Shown here: piece after piece, positions 12,477 to 24,575 of the stretch
Layout of the letters: every line of letters begins with the position of its first letter
How positions within the stretch are numbered: the first letter of the stretch is position 1
DNA from: Paulinella micropora
Lineage: Eukaryota; Cercozoa; Imbricatea; Euglyphida
NCBI GenBank assembly: GCA_009731375.1
Contig: BJOX01000016.1
Span: 978,198 to 1,042,197 of the forward strand
DNA length: 64,000 nucleotides
Direction of reading: 5' to 3'
Translations under genes and position numbers: made by a program
Notes under the pieces: generated by a model
Seen by the model: only the letters and a program-made list of their open reading frames with translations
Databases searched by the model: none
Told to the model about the DNA's origin: nothing

Positions 12477-12540
12477 CATGTTTTTTTCCCCCCTGTGGAA
12501 TTGGTATTGTGCCTGTGTATGTAGATGTATAGATAGGTAA

Positions 12541-12574
<34 letters not shown>

Positions 12575-12822
12575 GGATGGATAGATAGATAGATAGATGT
12601 TTTTTCCCCCCTGTGGAATTGGTATTGTGCCTGTTGTGTAGATGTATAGATAGGTAGATAGATAGATAAATAGATAAATAGATAGATAGATAGAAAGATG
12701 TTTTTTTTCCCCCTGTGGAATTGGTATTGTGCCTGTTGTGTAGATGTATAGATAGATAGATAGATAGATAGATAGAGACGTAGGTAGGTAGATGACAGAC
12801 AGACAGACAGACAGACAGACAT

Positions 12823-12879
<57 letters not shown>

Positions 12880-12900
12880 AAAGGATCTACCTCGAGAAAT
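12230..12900. repeat. Exon-edge copies in (GATA)n, upstream of exon 12177-12225
   Basis: Units of about 100 bp: a 45-bp core (on the minus strand CACAGGCACAATACCAATTC and onward) plus (TATC)n. Each core is the intron end, acceptor and first 20-25 bases of the exon at 12177-12225, followed by A-rich slippage. Six cores lie at about 12290, 12387, 12487, 12603, 12708 and the full exon. None carries the exon 3' end. Confidence 0.85.
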
Positions 12901-12926
12901 GGTATTGACAGATAGATAGATAGATA

Positions 12927-13392
12927 GATGAGATATCGACTAATGTCAGAAAAAAGGAGCTTCTGATTTCGTCAACCAAGGAAGTCTGTGGGTAAAGTAT
13001 TAACCCGATGCCCAGCTAAGCCGTGATGTTTGCACGGAAGGGACTGATACAGGCGATACCAAAGCTCCCTAGTACCAGGCGGGGCCAGGGCTCGTTCCAT
13101 AAGCGCCCCTTGCAGAACGAGCTCCCACCTCCATTACAGAGGACCCAGTAAGCAGATGGAGTTTCGAGACTGTTCGACAGTCTAGTATAAACCGACAGAG
13201 CACTGTGGGTTTTATTCCGGGCTCAACAAGCGAGAAAGGGCACCCTGAGGGAACAGGATTGTGCTTCCCGTCGCTATTTCGGCATGTGACTTATAGGCGT
13301 ATGGCTAGGCACACATAAGGCACCCCACCACGGGTCCAGCACACCCACACCATCCCCTAATTCTCTGTCTGTCGACAGATGGCACCCATTTC

Positions 13393-13395
<3 letters not shown>
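12927..13395 (-). mobile_element. Retroposon family B, near full-length, minus strand
   Basis: Reverse complement of the copy at 42531-43030. On the minus strand it starts at TTTGAAATGGGTGCCATCTG and ends at CGATATCTCATC, followed by (TATC)n. It has (GATA)n on both plus-strand flanks. It is in sense orientation to the host isomerase gene. Confidence 0.85.
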
Positions 13396-13427
<32 letters not shown>

Positions 13428-13474
13428 TCTAGCTCACAAGATGGAATAGAGAACAACGCGCAATAGATAGATAT

Positions 13475-13513
<39 letters not shown>

Positions 13514-13568
13514 TCTACCTCCAAAAACGGTATAGAGAACAACGCGCGACCAAGCGATATATAGATAT

Positions 13569-13619
<51 letters not shown>

Positions 13620-13669
13620 TCTACCTCCAAAAACGGTATAGAGAACAACGCGCGACCAAGCGCCTTAGA

Positions 13670-13738
<69 letters not shown>
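13396..13738. repeat. Exon 3'-edge copies in (GATA)n, downstream of exon 14324-14383
   Basis: Three cores on the minus strand (about 13672-13622, 13556-13509, 13460-13431) contain the exon 3' part (CGCGCGTTGTTCTCTATAC and onward, encoding [11 protein letters not shown]) and donor GAG|GTAGATAT. The first is longest. All lie on the 3' side of the full exon and carry its 3' edge. Confidence 0.8.
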
Positions 13739-14323
<585 letters not shown>

Positions 14324-14383
14324 CTCTAGGAACGGGACAGAGAACAACGCGCGACCTAACGCCTCAGACTCATTTGCATTCAC
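14324..14383 (-). CDS. Isomerase gene exon: VNANESEAL segment
   Basis: Sixty bases, phase 0 at both ends, between acceptor TATCTAG and donor GAG|GTAGAT. It encodes [20 protein letters not shown]. The VNAxE...L pattern matches the C-terminal helix of ECI2-type enzymes. Five 5'-edge copies lie upstream in the gene (14430-14840) and three 3'-edge copies downstream (13396-13672). Confidence 0.8.
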
Positions 14384-14384
14384 C

Positions 14385-14432
<48 letters not shown>

Positions 14433-14648
14433 GAAATGGAATAGAGAACAACGCGCGACCTAACGCCTCAGACTCATTGGCATTCACCTGTATAGATAGA
14501 TAGATAGATAGGTAGATAGATAGATAGATAGATATATAGATAGATAGATAGATAGATAGAGAATAACGCGCGACCTAACGCCTCAGACTCATTTGCATTT
14601 ACTTATATAGATGGATAGATAGATAGATGGATAGATAGATAGATAGAG

Positions 14649-14679
<31 letters not shown>

Positions 14680-14910
14680 GAAATGGAATAGAGAACAACG
14701 CGCGACCTAACGCCTCAGACTCGTTTGCATTTACCTAGATAGATAGATAGATAGATAGATAGATATATAGATAGATAGAGAAATGGAATAGAGAACAACG
14801 CGCGACCAAGCGCCTTAGACTCATTTGCATTGACCTAGATAGATAGATAGATAGATAGAAGGCAGGTAGGTAGGTAGGTAGATAGATAGATAGATAGATA
14901 GATAGACATT

Positions 14911-14943
<33 letters not shown>

Positions 14944-15108
14944 GGGTAGATAGATGGCAGGTAGGTAGGTAGGTAGGTAGATAGGTAGATAGATAGATAG
15001 GTAAAATATAGGTAGGTAGGTAGGTATGTAGGTAGGTAGATAGGTAGGTAGGTAGGTAGATAGGTAGGTAGGTAGGTAGATAGGTAGGTAGGTAGATAGG
15101 TAGGTATG

Positions 15109-15148
<40 letters not shown>

Positions 15149-15190
15149 CAGATAGATAGGTAGATAGGTAGGTAGGTAGATAGATAACTT
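14384..15190. repeat. Exon 5'-edge copies in (GATA)n and (GGTA)n
   Basis: Five cores carry acceptor, [23 protein letters not shown] sequence and then (TATC)n without the exon 3' end, at about 14430-14490, 14560-14605, 14690-14735, 14785-14838 and next to the full exon. Beyond 14850 the unit becomes (GATA)n/(GGTA)n. Confidence 0.85.
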
Positions 15191-15214
15191 AGACATCTAA
15201 TGCTACTTGTAATG

Positions 15215-15433
15215 TGAGAACTTGCCTGAGAATATCCTATTTCTTACGAAAAATGACTTCAAGCGCTCCGATCTCAGTCAATATTTGCATCTACAACCTG
15301 TTTTATGGCTCATTAGAAAGCTCTTGAAGAGAGCTTTCAAATGAGCCACTACACAAGCCGCAAAGATCAGAACCGGCTGAGAACGAAACGTTTGCAGTCA
15401 TTGCTCATTGTGGTTAAGTACAAGGAACTTCTC
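15215..15433. mobile_element. Foldback MITE family 1, copy 2 (diverged end)
   Basis: The left terminus has decayed (GAGAACTTGCCTGAGAATA). The right terminus AAGGAACTTCTC is intact. The central palindrome GGCTCATTAGAAAGCTC...GAGCTTTCAAATGAGCC is conserved. Confidence 0.8.
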
Positions 15434-15548
15434 CTCCTTGATTAAAAAACCACTTCCTCACAATACAACATGCTCGCTTAGCTTGCTACGTACTATATCT
15501 GTTTTTAAAAATCTTTTTGTCTATCTTTCTACCTGCTATCTATGTGTC

Positions 15549-15596
<48 letters not shown>

Positions 15597-15621
15597 CATA
15601 TAGATAGATAGATAGATAGAT

Positions 15622-15676
<55 letters not shown>

Positions 15677-15719
15677 TAGGCGTCGCATTGTGTCATTTGC
15701 ACGCACTTCACGTCCTAAA
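15434..15719. repeat. Unique spacer and (GATA)n
   Basis: About 110 bp of unique AT-rich sequence, then (GATA)n to 15675. A short minus-strand segment follows (15678-15715, acceptor-like TATTTAG, reading [12 protein letters not shown] then TAA). It has no place in the isomerase and is not called as an exon. Confidence 0.7.
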
Positions 15720-15744
15720 TATAACAATAATAATGATAATGTTG

Positions 15745-15787
<43 letters not shown>

Positions 15788-15795
15788 TAATAATG

Positions 15796-15847
<52 letters not shown>

Positions 15848-15997
15848 TAATAAATGATAATACTAACAATAGTAATAATAATAATAATAATAATAATAGT
15901 AACAATAATAATAATAATAATAATAATAACAATAATAATAATAATAATAATAATAGTCATAATAATAGTAATAATAATAATAATAATAATAATAGTG

Positions 15998-16034
<37 letters not shown>

Positions 16035-16054
16035 TAATAATAATAATAATAATA
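15720..16054 (-). repeat. (TAT)n tail of the LINE
   Basis: A 335-bp (TAA)n tract on the plus strand starts immediately after the LINE 3' end. In LINE sense it is (TAT)n with sparse TGT and CAT interruptions. It replaces a poly-A tail. All open frames here are repeat translations. Confidence 0.9.
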
Positions 16055-16066
16055 GGCTTCCTCAGA

Positions 16067-19000
16067 CTATAGCATCAGATCCAGATCCTGGACATGTGCC
16101 TCCATTGGGTCACCGGGGTCAGCCGATCCCAACGCATTGTCAGAACACCAAACAGACATAGCAGCAACAGCAACAGCAGGGGCAGATGGGGGCTGTGAAG
16201 TGCATGAAGAGCTAGATGCGAGGGTGTTAGCTGAAGAGAAGAACTCGGAGACACTACGCTGCGCTCCCGAACCCCTCTCTCTAGCCAGGACGTCCACACT
16301 GCGCGGACGGCCGCGCCGCGCAACATCAACGTCACTTGGGGGAGAGGGTGGGACAGAAGCTGATGGAACCTCAGTGAGGTCAATCACCTCCTCGCCCCCA
16401 TCCTCCACCCCAAGCTCCTCCCTTTTACCCTCCCTAGCAGACCAACACTCAGACACATATGATCCAAACAACACATCCAACTTTGGAGGGGGACGCAACG
16501 CTGTAACCCCTAACAACGCAGCAAGCCTAAAGTTACTGCGGAAGCGCGACTTCCCCTGAAAAAACTTACAAAACAATCGTGATTGATCCACAGGCGACAT
16601 ATCATCCCAACCCTGCCGCACAGAGCCCTCCCGCTCCCGCCCAAGCAACACTTCCTCCACCACAACCTCACCGCCTACGACCTCACCACCCTCCCCACTC
16701 CCTCCATCCCCCTCAGCACCCCCCACAGCCATGCCACCGAGCCTCTGCATACTCAGCAACAGCTGCTTACGTGTCGCCTCATGCATGGGGCAATCCCATA
16801 AGAAGTGCGCAAGGGACTCATTGACATCATCATGACAACAGAAGCAGCGAGGGGACATGCCACTGACCAATTTGCTGCGGTAGAACCGAAGGCGGTTGTT
16901 GCAGCTGAGCAACCTTCTCCGAAGCAGATTATAATGCGCATCATCAAGGGCTACCCATCTTGGGAACTCCTTAGTTCCAAAGACTTGTCTTAGGATGACT
17001 CGCAGGCCATCAGTAAGATCGCTGCCTGCCTCTCGCTTGTCCCACATCAGTTGCTGCACCATCTTGACGTCCTGCTGAAGGGCCCACTTGTCCACAGTCG
17101 AACTCCAACCCTCGAGGTCCTTCTCTGAGCTATTTAGGAGCTCCTGAAGCCCTTGTTGTAGATCCATTGAGTCCCTGATAGCGCCTTCGGCCTCCGCAGT
17201 CCAGTCGGATTTGACTTGAGATGCGATGACAGGAAATCGCTTCTCCGGTAGAACACGCAGCCGTCCATAGAACTTCAGTTGCGCCGCCCGCCGCAAACGC
17301 TCCGCCGCCGCAAACGCTCCGCACTGAAAGAGCGCGCCAGAAAGAGTCTTAGGGCTGATGCCGAGAATCATCCTCATGGGGCGCAGCATTGCTGCCTCCA
17401 GCTTGGTGAGCTGCGATACGGGGGCACGCCAGACATCGAAGGCGTACTTCAGCTTGGCCCCCACAAGTTGATTCCAGCACATGAGACGATACCTAGCTTG
17501 TATCTCACCTGCACACCACAAAGAGTACCAACCTGCGGTGGCGACTTCAGTGACACGCGTAGCCCGCAGGGCCTGCTCCTTCCACTTCAGGTCGTCGGTG
17601 ATAACCACTCCCAGGTACTTGTACTGACTGGTGACACAAAGCTTCTGGCCGCGAAACCACACCACGGGCTCACCTCGCTCCCTGATACTTGGTCGTTTCG
17701 CCTTGCTCGACGTGTAAATGGGCATGATTTCCGTCTTGCCGGGCTTCAAGTTGACTTCCAGCCGGTAATCTTCCGCGAACTTGGCCACAACATTGACCAT
17801 CTTCTGGAGCTCGGTGCGACTGTGAGCGATGAGGGCCACGTCGTCCGCGTATAGAAGTGCCTTGATGTCGTTCAGCCGCTTCACATCCGTGATCTTGAGG
17901 GCACTCGCCAGCCGATCACACAGCTCATCCATAAAGACGTTGAAGAGTGTGGGAGAGAGAGGGGACCCCTGTTGGACGCCTACACCCTCCAGTACTTCGG
18001 GGGTGAGTGCTCCATCAACTAGCACTTGCGACGAAGTCTGCTCGTAGCACCTGCGTAGCGTGCGCCAGAACTTGCCCCTTACACCCAGCTTCCAGAGCCT
18101 CTCAAATAGGCCATCTCTCCAAACAGACGGGAAAGCCTTGCGTAGATCGACGAACAGGACATACGACTCCCGCTTCTGCTGCTGACGCCCCTTCAACCTC
18201 TGCCAAAGGGTAAAGACCTGATCCGTAGTGCGACGCCCCGGGCGGAAGCCTCCCTGCTCTGGACGTAGCTTATCCGGGCCATCCACGAAGAGCGTTAGAC
18301 GAGTAGCTAATAAGGACAGATACAGCTTACCAAGGCAACTAATAATCGAGATATCCCTCCAGTTGTCAGGATCCGTAGGATCCCCACCCTTGGGGATATT
18401 GACGATGATTCCCTTGCCCCAAGCTTTTGGAGTCCTCTCGGCTTCTCGAATCCAGTTGAAGTACTGCGTTAAGTAGCCATTGATGTAGGCGCCGCCATAC
18501 TTGAGCATCTCGTTCTTCACTTTGTCCTCGCCACAAGCTTTGTGGTTATTCAGGGCACGTTGCCTTGCAAGGACCTCCTCTTGCGTGAACGGCTTGTCCA
18601 GCTCTTCGCAAGTGTCTTCACCTACTTCGTGCTCCTTCATAGCCCGGGCCACCTCATCTCTGAAGCGATCGTTCCAGTGGAACTGCCGCTTAGCTTCGGC
18701 TTCCTCCCACTCCAGCGAGCCTGCTTCTGCACAGCACTCCACCACAACAGCCGCACTTGCCGGATTTTCCCGTGGCTTCACCGAATTTTTCCGAAATTCC
18801 TCCCACCGAGCGACCTTTTCCGGCAGCGTACACGCCAGTGAGCCATCCTCCCTTTGCACCGGCGCGGAGACCTTCGTTCTGCGTGCCCCGCCAAGCCGCT
18901 TCGCGAGTAGCCAAAAGCGCTTTGAGGATTGCTCGCGTTGACATTTGACCGCTTCTTCCTGCACTTGCTTGAAGGAGGCGGACTTCTTGGCCCGAGTTGC

Positions 19001-21178
19001 CTTCCGAATTTGCTTGCGGAGCCGTAGCCAATTCAGACGGGCTTCCGCATTCGATTCATCCCTCCTGTATGCTGCGTAGGCCTCCCGGCGCTGCTGAATG
19101 AGCTCCTTTAGCTCCCCGTCGAACCAATTGTTGGTGAAACGGGGTCGTATACATCTGGAGCCAAGGACCCGGTGCGCCGCCATTCGGAAGGACTGCGCCA
19201 CTCGCTCGGTGACGTCATCTACCACCCGTTGGCTGTCGGCACCACCCGATAGGTCAAGCTCAGGCAGCTGATGCACTCCAAGCTTCTGTAGGCAATGCTG
19301 GAATACGTCATCGAACTTGTCGCGTAGATAATCCAGCGCTTGCTTCGCAGCGTGATCATTACCCGAGACACCAGCACCAATAAGCTTATCAACACGAAAG
19401 GACCTGTAAGGTTTCGCAGCCCGCTTTGGCCGGCGCTGGCCGCTCCACGTCAGTTCGGCCCATACTGCCTTGTGGTCCGTATCAAGATCATCTTCGCATA
19501 CTCCGAACTTTGCTCCAGATGCCAAGCCAGGCGACGCGCAGATGTAATCGAGGAGGTGCTTGCCTGTGCCCATGCCGCGCTGCTCACGCCGGGACCACCA
19601 GTAGGACCCTTCCACTGGGCACGAGAAGCCGCTCAGATTTCGCAGGCCCGTAGCGACGAGGACAGCCGCGAGTCTCTTGCCGTTCTCCGAACGTACCGGT
19701 GCTCCCTTATCATCGACCTCCCCGTGCTGACCGACGATGCCCTCCTCTTTTCGGCTGCATGCCGGCCCGAGCTTCGCGTTGGCATCCGCCACCGTGACCA
19801 CAAGACCTTTGGCTCCAAAAAAAGCTATAGCTGCCTGCCAGGCCGCATACGCCTCTGACGACTCTTCTTCCTGCGTTTCCTGGGGAAAGTAGCCGTTGCC
19901 CACATAGATATCCTGAGCGCCGGTAACACCCGAGGCGATACGCAGCCACACTTGCTGCCGGTGGTCGACGGGGGCTGACACCAGGTTGCAATACGGACCA
20001 AGGAAGTTAGCCACCGCGAATAGAACCCCACCCTTGCAGCGATTTTTCTCGCTGACCTCCGCAGGTTTTCCAAAAATCCGGAATCCATCCAGGCTGCATT
20101 TGGAAAGTTGCTTCTTGCCCATGCGGTGCTCCTGAGCCCCGATGACTAGCCAGCCCTCGTGCTTGTAGAATGATGCCCATTCCGCCGTGCCTACGTTGTC
20201 GTATCCCGTTTTACCCTGCCAGTTGTGACTCGCGACGAGTAGCTTGAAGCCGGTATCGAACTGCTTGGAGCGGTGCTTCTTGGCTCGTTTCCGGACCCGA
20301 CGGCCGCGCTTGGCTTCCGCCCTCGTGCTGCCCCCCTCTGCAGGTGCTTGCGCAGGTTGGTCCCCCACTGCACTGGCCGCCGAATGCAGGGGCACCACAT
20401 GCACATCAGCACACTCAGACACACACTTAGGTGCATCGGCAGCCAATTCCGAAGACACCACCTGCACATCATCGACACATTCTTCATGCAGAGGCAAGAC
20501 GCGATATCCCGTCGCAGCTTCCTCCTTCCGGACCGCCGCTTCCCCACGCAGATGGATGCGAATAAGCCTTCGGACACGTTCCCTGTCCCTGAACCTGCGC
20601 CCAAGGGCCACATTGACCCCTCTGCCGAAGAATTTGAGATGTTTGAGTTGCTGCAACGCCGTCTGCCTGCTGTCATCGTCCTCGTAGACCAGCTCCAGGT
20701 GACGAGACATTCGCTGGCCTTGCCACTCCATTACCGGGACCACCAGACCAAGACCGCTCATTTTGGAGGCGATCTCCTGTAGATTGGCGCGTTCTGAGAG
20801 CCCCCAGACAATCAGATTACGCCCGTCCTTGTCGTACCGATCTACCCGCCGGTACCGTCGAGGCGGCGGTGCCATCTGCCATATAGCGCCGCTCGCCTTA
20901 TGTTGAAGCGCCGACCCGTGTGCCAGGTTTGGGGAGGAAGGATGAGGCGCAGCTAAGATAGCCTCTCCACGTGGTTCAGGAATTCCGTCATATACGCGAG
21001 CCCTCATCCTCCCATCCTGGGACATCGGGCCAGAGCCCGTCGAAGAGGCATTCCCACGGGGATTGTCCAGGTCTTCGGCGATTCTACCTTGTCCCATAAG
21101 GGCCACAGTGGTAGCTCCGTGCTTCGCGTATTTGTAATCCATTGAGAGTAGTAGACGGCCAATGTCGCTGGCCATCAC
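16067..21178 (-). CDS. LINE polyprotein: RRM-like, APE endonuclease, reverse transcriptase, zinc knuckle
   Basis: 1703 codons, one frame. Residues about 108-215 look RRM-like (NLIVWGLSE start), as in L1-type ORF1 proteins. A basic cluster (290-306, KRGRRVRKRAKKHR) follows. The APE-type endonuclease (310-578) keeps N319, E350, Y425/N428, D465/N467, S529, D544 and D568-H569. The reverse transcriptase (about 865-1200) shows QGGFRPGR, motif A FVDLRKAF (D1011), motif B QGSPLSP (1070-1076), motif C YADD (1110-1113) and a YLG box. A C-x2-C-x9-H-x4-C knuckle (C1445, C1448, H1458, C1463) matches the zf-RVT type. The C-terminal tail has VIDLT (1598-1602), a SUMO-interaction-like motif, and QRSVSEFF (1640-1647), a PCNA-box-like motif. 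ORF1 and ORF2 functions are fused. The first Met is taken as start; codon 2 is also ATG. Confidence 0.95.
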   Translation of the reverse strand: MMASDIGRLLLSMDYKYAKHGATTVALMGQGRIAEDLDNPRGNASSTGSGPMSQDGRMRARVYDGIPEPRGEAILAAPHPSSPNLAHGSALQHKASGAIWQMAPPPRRYRRVDRYDKDGRNLIVWGLSERANLQEIASKMSGLGLVVPVMEWQGQRMSRHLELVYEDDDSRQTALQQLKHLKFFGRGVNVALGRRFRDRERVRRLIRIHLRGEAAVRKEEAATGYRVLPLHEECVDDVQVVSSELAADAPKCVSECADVHVVPLHSAASAVGDQPAQAPAEGGSTRAEAKRGRRVRKRAKKHRSKQFDTGFKLLVASHNWQGKTGYDNVGTAEWASFYKHEGWLVIGAQEHRMGKKQLSKCSLDGFRIFGKPAEVSEKNRCKGGVLFAVANFLGPYCNLVSAPVDHRQQVWLRIASGVTGAQDIYVGNGYFPQETQEEESSEAYAAWQAAIAFFGAKGLVVTVADANAKLGPACSRKEEGIVGQHGEVDDKGAPVRSENGKRLAAVLVATGLRNLSGFSCPVEGSYWWSRREQRGMGTGKHLLDYICASPGLASGAKFGVCEDDLDTDHKAVWAELTWSGQRRPKRAAKPYRSFRVDKLIGAGVSGNDHAAKQALDYLRDKFDDVFQHCLQKLGVHQLPELDLSGGADSQRVVDDVTERVAQSFRMAAHRVLGSRCIRPRFTNNWFDGELKELIQQRREAYAAYRRDESNAEARLNWLRLRKQIRKATRAKKSASFKQVQEEAVKCQREQSSKRFWLLAKRLGGARRTKVSAPVQREDGSLACTLPEKVARWEEFRKNSVKPRENPASAAVVVECCAEAGSLEWEEAEAKRQFHWNDRFRDEVARAMKEHEVGEDTCEELDKPFTQEEVLARQRALNNHKACGEDKVKNEMLKYGGAYINGYLTQYFNWIREAERTPKAWGKGIIVNIPKGGDPTDPDNWRDISIISCLGKLYLSLLATRLTLFVDGPDKLRPEQGGFRPGRRTTDQVFTLWQRLKGRQQQKRESYVLFVDLRKAFPSVWRDGLFERLWKLGVRGKFWRTLRRCYEQTSSQVLVDGALTPEVLEGVGVQQGSPLSPTLFNVFMDELCDRLASALKITDVKRLNDIKALLYADDVALIAHSRTELQKMVNVVAKFAEDYRLEVNLKPGKTEIMPIYTSSKAKRPSIRERGEPVVWFRGQKLCVTSQYKYLGVVITDDLKWKEQALRATRVTEVATAGWYSLWCAGEIQARYRLMCWNQLVGAKLKYAFDVWRAPVSQLTKLEAAMLRPMRMILGISPKTLSGALFQCGAFAAAERLRRAAQLKFYGRLRVLPEKRFPVIASQVKSDWTAEAEGAIRDSMDLQQGLQELLNSSEKDLEGWSSTVDKWALQQDVKMVQQLMWDKREAGSDLTDGLRVILRQVFGTKEFPRWVALDDAHYNLLRRRLLSCNNRLRFYRSKLVSGMSPRCFCCHDDVNESLAHFLWDCPMHEATRKQLLLSMQRLGGMAVGGAEGDGGSGEGGEVVGGEVVVEEVLLGREREGSVRQGWDDMSPVDQSRLFCKFFQGKSRFRSNFRLAALLGVTALRPPPKLDVLFGSYVSECWSAREGKREELGVEDGGEEVIDLTEVPSASVPPSPPSDVDVARRGRPRSVDVLARERGSGAQRSVSEFFSSANTLASSSSCTSQPPSAPAVAVAAMSVWCSDNALGSADPGDPMEAHVQDLDLML

Positions 21179-22158
21179 CGCCGCGCCTCTTTACGCCGAG
21201 GAAAGCGCCCGTCCATGCAAATAGCATCGGCGGTATCTGCAACACACACTACACGCATTTCCGCCGGTGTCACTGGACGCTGCCGCGTCGCTTCGTGCCC
21301 TTCGGCGCCCGCCAGCACCCCCAGCGTCGCCAGAACCTGCCTCACGCACTACACACACTCTCCATCGCATCGCCAACGCCTCTACTCTCATGCCTTATGG
21401 ACTTTCAGCTGCTCCTAACAATACACATCATGAGGTACGGGTGTCCCCGAGTGGAGCCAGATCGGACGGCGTGCCGCTGAAACTCCTTCCCCCACGTGGG
21501 TATAGAAGGCGCGAACCTAGCGGTACCTATAGGGTCTTACAGACAAGTATAGTAATCCCAGCCGAAGCTGCTCAGTTAGAAATGCAACGGTGGAGGGTGT
21601 GAATGCATGGGGCAAGGCACGGCAACGCAGCAAGGCACTGGCAAGGCATTGGGACCGACTGAAGCCCCTCTCCAACGTGCGCTCATCATGTGTTCCAGTT
21701 AGGCAACCCCGAAGAAGCGAAGATAGGGAGGAGACAAAACCCAGATAGGATGAAGATAGGATTAACATGAAGCCGAAATGGAGCCGAGTTGGAACAGGCC
21801 AACTCGGCCCCATCTCGGCTCAATGTGAATCCTATCTTCAACCCATCTCGGTACTGTTTCCTCCCAATGCTCACCTCAACAAGATCACCAAACCGGAACT
21901 GGAAGCCCCCAGGCATTTACTCGGCAGGAAATTCGGCGAAAATGGGCTAACCAGGAAACCAGACCCAACCCAACAGCCAAGAAAAACGAGCCAACCAACA
22001 ATCCAACAGACAACTGCCTGGCCGAACCCCTACCGAGTAAATGCCCAGTTGAGAGTTGCGCATATCCCGGTGACCGCCCTCCCCAAGCGGTCACCTTCGT
22101 GGGGAGAGGCCCAACCACCTCCTCTTCCCGTGGAGTGCCATCTTGTGCACCCCTCCAG
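21179..22158 (-). other. Probable LINE 5' untranslated/promoter region
   Basis: GC-rich, non-repetitive sequence upstream of the LINE start codon. It ends at TTCTGGAGGGG next to (TAA)n. Short frames on both strands carry no motif. The boundary is inferred from the (TAA)n junction only, so part of this could be older intron. Confidence 0.55.
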
Positions 22159-22159
22159 A

Positions 22160-22309
22160 ATAATAATAATAATAACAGTGATAATAATAATAATAATAAT
22201 AATAGTAATAATAGTAATAGTAATGATCATAGTAATAGTAATAATAATAATAATAATAATAAAAATAATAAAAATAATAAAAATAATGAAAATAAAAATA
22301 ATAAAAATA

Positions 22310-22372
<63 letters not shown>

Positions 22373-22443
22373 CAACAACAACAACAAAACAACAACAAGA
22401 ACAACAACAACAACAACAACAACAAAACAAAAACAACAACAAC

Positions 22444-22510
<67 letters not shown>
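22160..22510. repeat. (TAA)n and (CAA)n array
   Basis: (TAA)n with TAG, AAAAT and CAA blocks separates the LINE 5' end from the SINE tail at 22511. The poly-N, poly-I and poly-Y frames are repeat translations. Confidence 0.9.
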
Positions 22511-22660
22511 GTGCTTCTCTGTCAATGGCTGATGCATTTCTGCACATGCGCCTCCATCGTCTCACCCGTGAGGGGAGTACGAAGAATTGACGATAAGCTC
22601 TAATGACACCCCCGCAAGGGCAGTTCCAACACTTCCAGACGGGCCGGTATGTTCAATGAA

Positions 22661-22664
<4 letters not shown>
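22511..22664 (-). mobile_element. tRNA-SINE copy 1, head missing
   Basis: Matches the body of the SINE from GAAGCAC to TTCATTGAACATACCGGCC on the minus strand. The tRNA-like head is absent and (TAA)n takes its place. 5' truncation during reverse transcription is the simple explanation. Confidence 0.85.
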
Positions 22665-22695
<31 letters not shown>

Positions 22696-22736
22696 TAATA
22701 ATTTTATCTATTAATCTATTTTATCTCCCTATCTAC

Positions 22737-22802
22737 CTGTTTCAGTTTGTCTAACCACCCCTTTTCCCTGATATAGCGCCCGCGCCCAGCCGCTACGTGT
22801 TC
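22737..22802 (-). CDS. Isomerase gene exon: IREKGWLDKLKQ segment
   Basis: Sixty-six bases, phase 0/0, acceptor CAATATAG, donor CAG|GTAGAT. It encodes EHVAAGRGRYIREKGW then LDKLKQ. The IR...KL..(VN) pattern leads directly into the VNANESEAL exon, as in the C-terminal helices of ECI2-type proteins. The intron downstream holds the LINE. Upstream edge copies (CCATAGGAACA) lie at about 22845 and 22945. Confidence 0.75.
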
Positions 22803-23107
22803 CTATATTGTATGTATGTATGTATGTATGTATGTATGTATGTTCCTATGGCAAAAATACTGTATGTATGTATGTATGTATGTATGTAATGTAGGCTGAG
22901 CTTGCTGGTATGCATGTATGTATGTATGTATGTATGTATGTATGTTCCTATGGCAAAGATACTGTATGTATGTATGTATGTATGTGTGTGTGTATGTATG
23001 TGTGTGTGTATGTATGTATGTAGTATGTATGTATGTAAGCTGAACTTGCTGGTTTGTATGTATGTATGTATGTATGTATTTATGTATGTATGTATGTATG
23101 TATGTAC
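22803..23107. repeat. (GTAT)n with edge copies of the neighbouring exons
   Basis: On the minus strand, two copies of CAGTATCTTTGCCATAGGAA (5' edge of exon 22737-22802) and two of CCAGCAAGCTCAGCCTAC (resembling the 3' edge and donor of exon 23108-23145) alternate in (CATA)n. Confidence 0.7.
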
Positions 23108-23145
23108 CTTGGCAAGTGTGTGGGCGCGTTCTAATAGCTTATCAC
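23108..23145 (-). CDS. Isomerase gene exon: DKLLERAHTLAK segment
   Basis: Acceptor ATTTAG, donor AAG|GTACAT. The two leading bases complete the Gly codon opened by exon 24292-24352, then DKLLERAHTLAK in phase 0. In crotonases this helix follows the GLVxEV strand (A..LAk). Phase fits on both sides. Confidence 0.75.
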
Positions 23146-23525
23146 CTAAATGGATAGGATAAAATATAGGATAGGATAGGACAGGATATAGGATATGATA
23201 GGATAGGATAGGATATAGGATAGGATAGGATAGGATAGGATATAGGATAGGATAGGATAGGATAGGATAGGATAGGATAGGATAGGATATAGGATAGGAT
23301 AGGATAAGATAGGATAGGATAGGATAGGATAGGATAGGAGATAGGATAGGAGATAGGATAGGATAGGATAGGATAGGATAAGATAGGATAGGATAGGATC
23401 AATAGAGTCAACAAATGAAAGACAAACATACTAATACGAAGTTCTAATTAATTTATCACCTGAATCAATAGCGCTAACAAAAAAAAACCACAAACATACT
23501 AGTAAGAAATTAAGTGGCAATCCAT
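23146..23525. repeat. (GGATA)n pentanucleotide array and short spacer
   Basis: About 250 bp of GGATA units with 2-base losses (GGATATA, GGAGATA) at irregular intervals, then a unique AT-rich spacer. On the gene's sense strand the unit is TATCC. Confidence 0.9.
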
Positions 23526-24291
<766 letters not shown>

Positions 24292-24352
24292 CAGAGGTGA
24301 CTTCTTGGACAAGTCCCCATTCTTGAGCTTCACTCGCACTTAACTTCTTATT
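24292..24352 (-). CDS. Isomerase gene exon: [20 protein letters not shown]
   Basis: Sixty-one bases, acceptor TTATGTAG, donor CTG|GTCCTC, ending one base into a Gly codon. The protein reads [20 protein letters not shown], which is the crotonase signature KLtAeEA..wGLVxeV. It is one of the strongest family matches in the window. Confidence 0.85.

Positions 24353-24575
<223 letters not shown>

Larger units (their letters stand above)
16055..22158 (-). mobile_element. Full-length LINE flanked by (TAA)n on both sides
   Basis: The 3' end lies 12 bases after the ORF stop (TCTGAGGAAGCC) and passes directly into (TAT)n. About 980 bases precede the ORF (21179-22158), after which (TAA)n starts again at 22160. 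A 3' UTR this short is unusual. Both flanks being the same trinucleotide array suggests insertion into (TAA)n. The element lies in the intron between the isomerase exons at 22737-22802 and 14324-14383, in sense orientation. The ORF has no disabling change, so the insertion is probably recent. Confidence 0.9.

Noticed and set aside
16075-21602. Plus-strand frames overlapping the LINE (for example 16137-16559, 20244-20687)
   Set aside because: Shadows of the GC-rich LINE ORF, without motifs.
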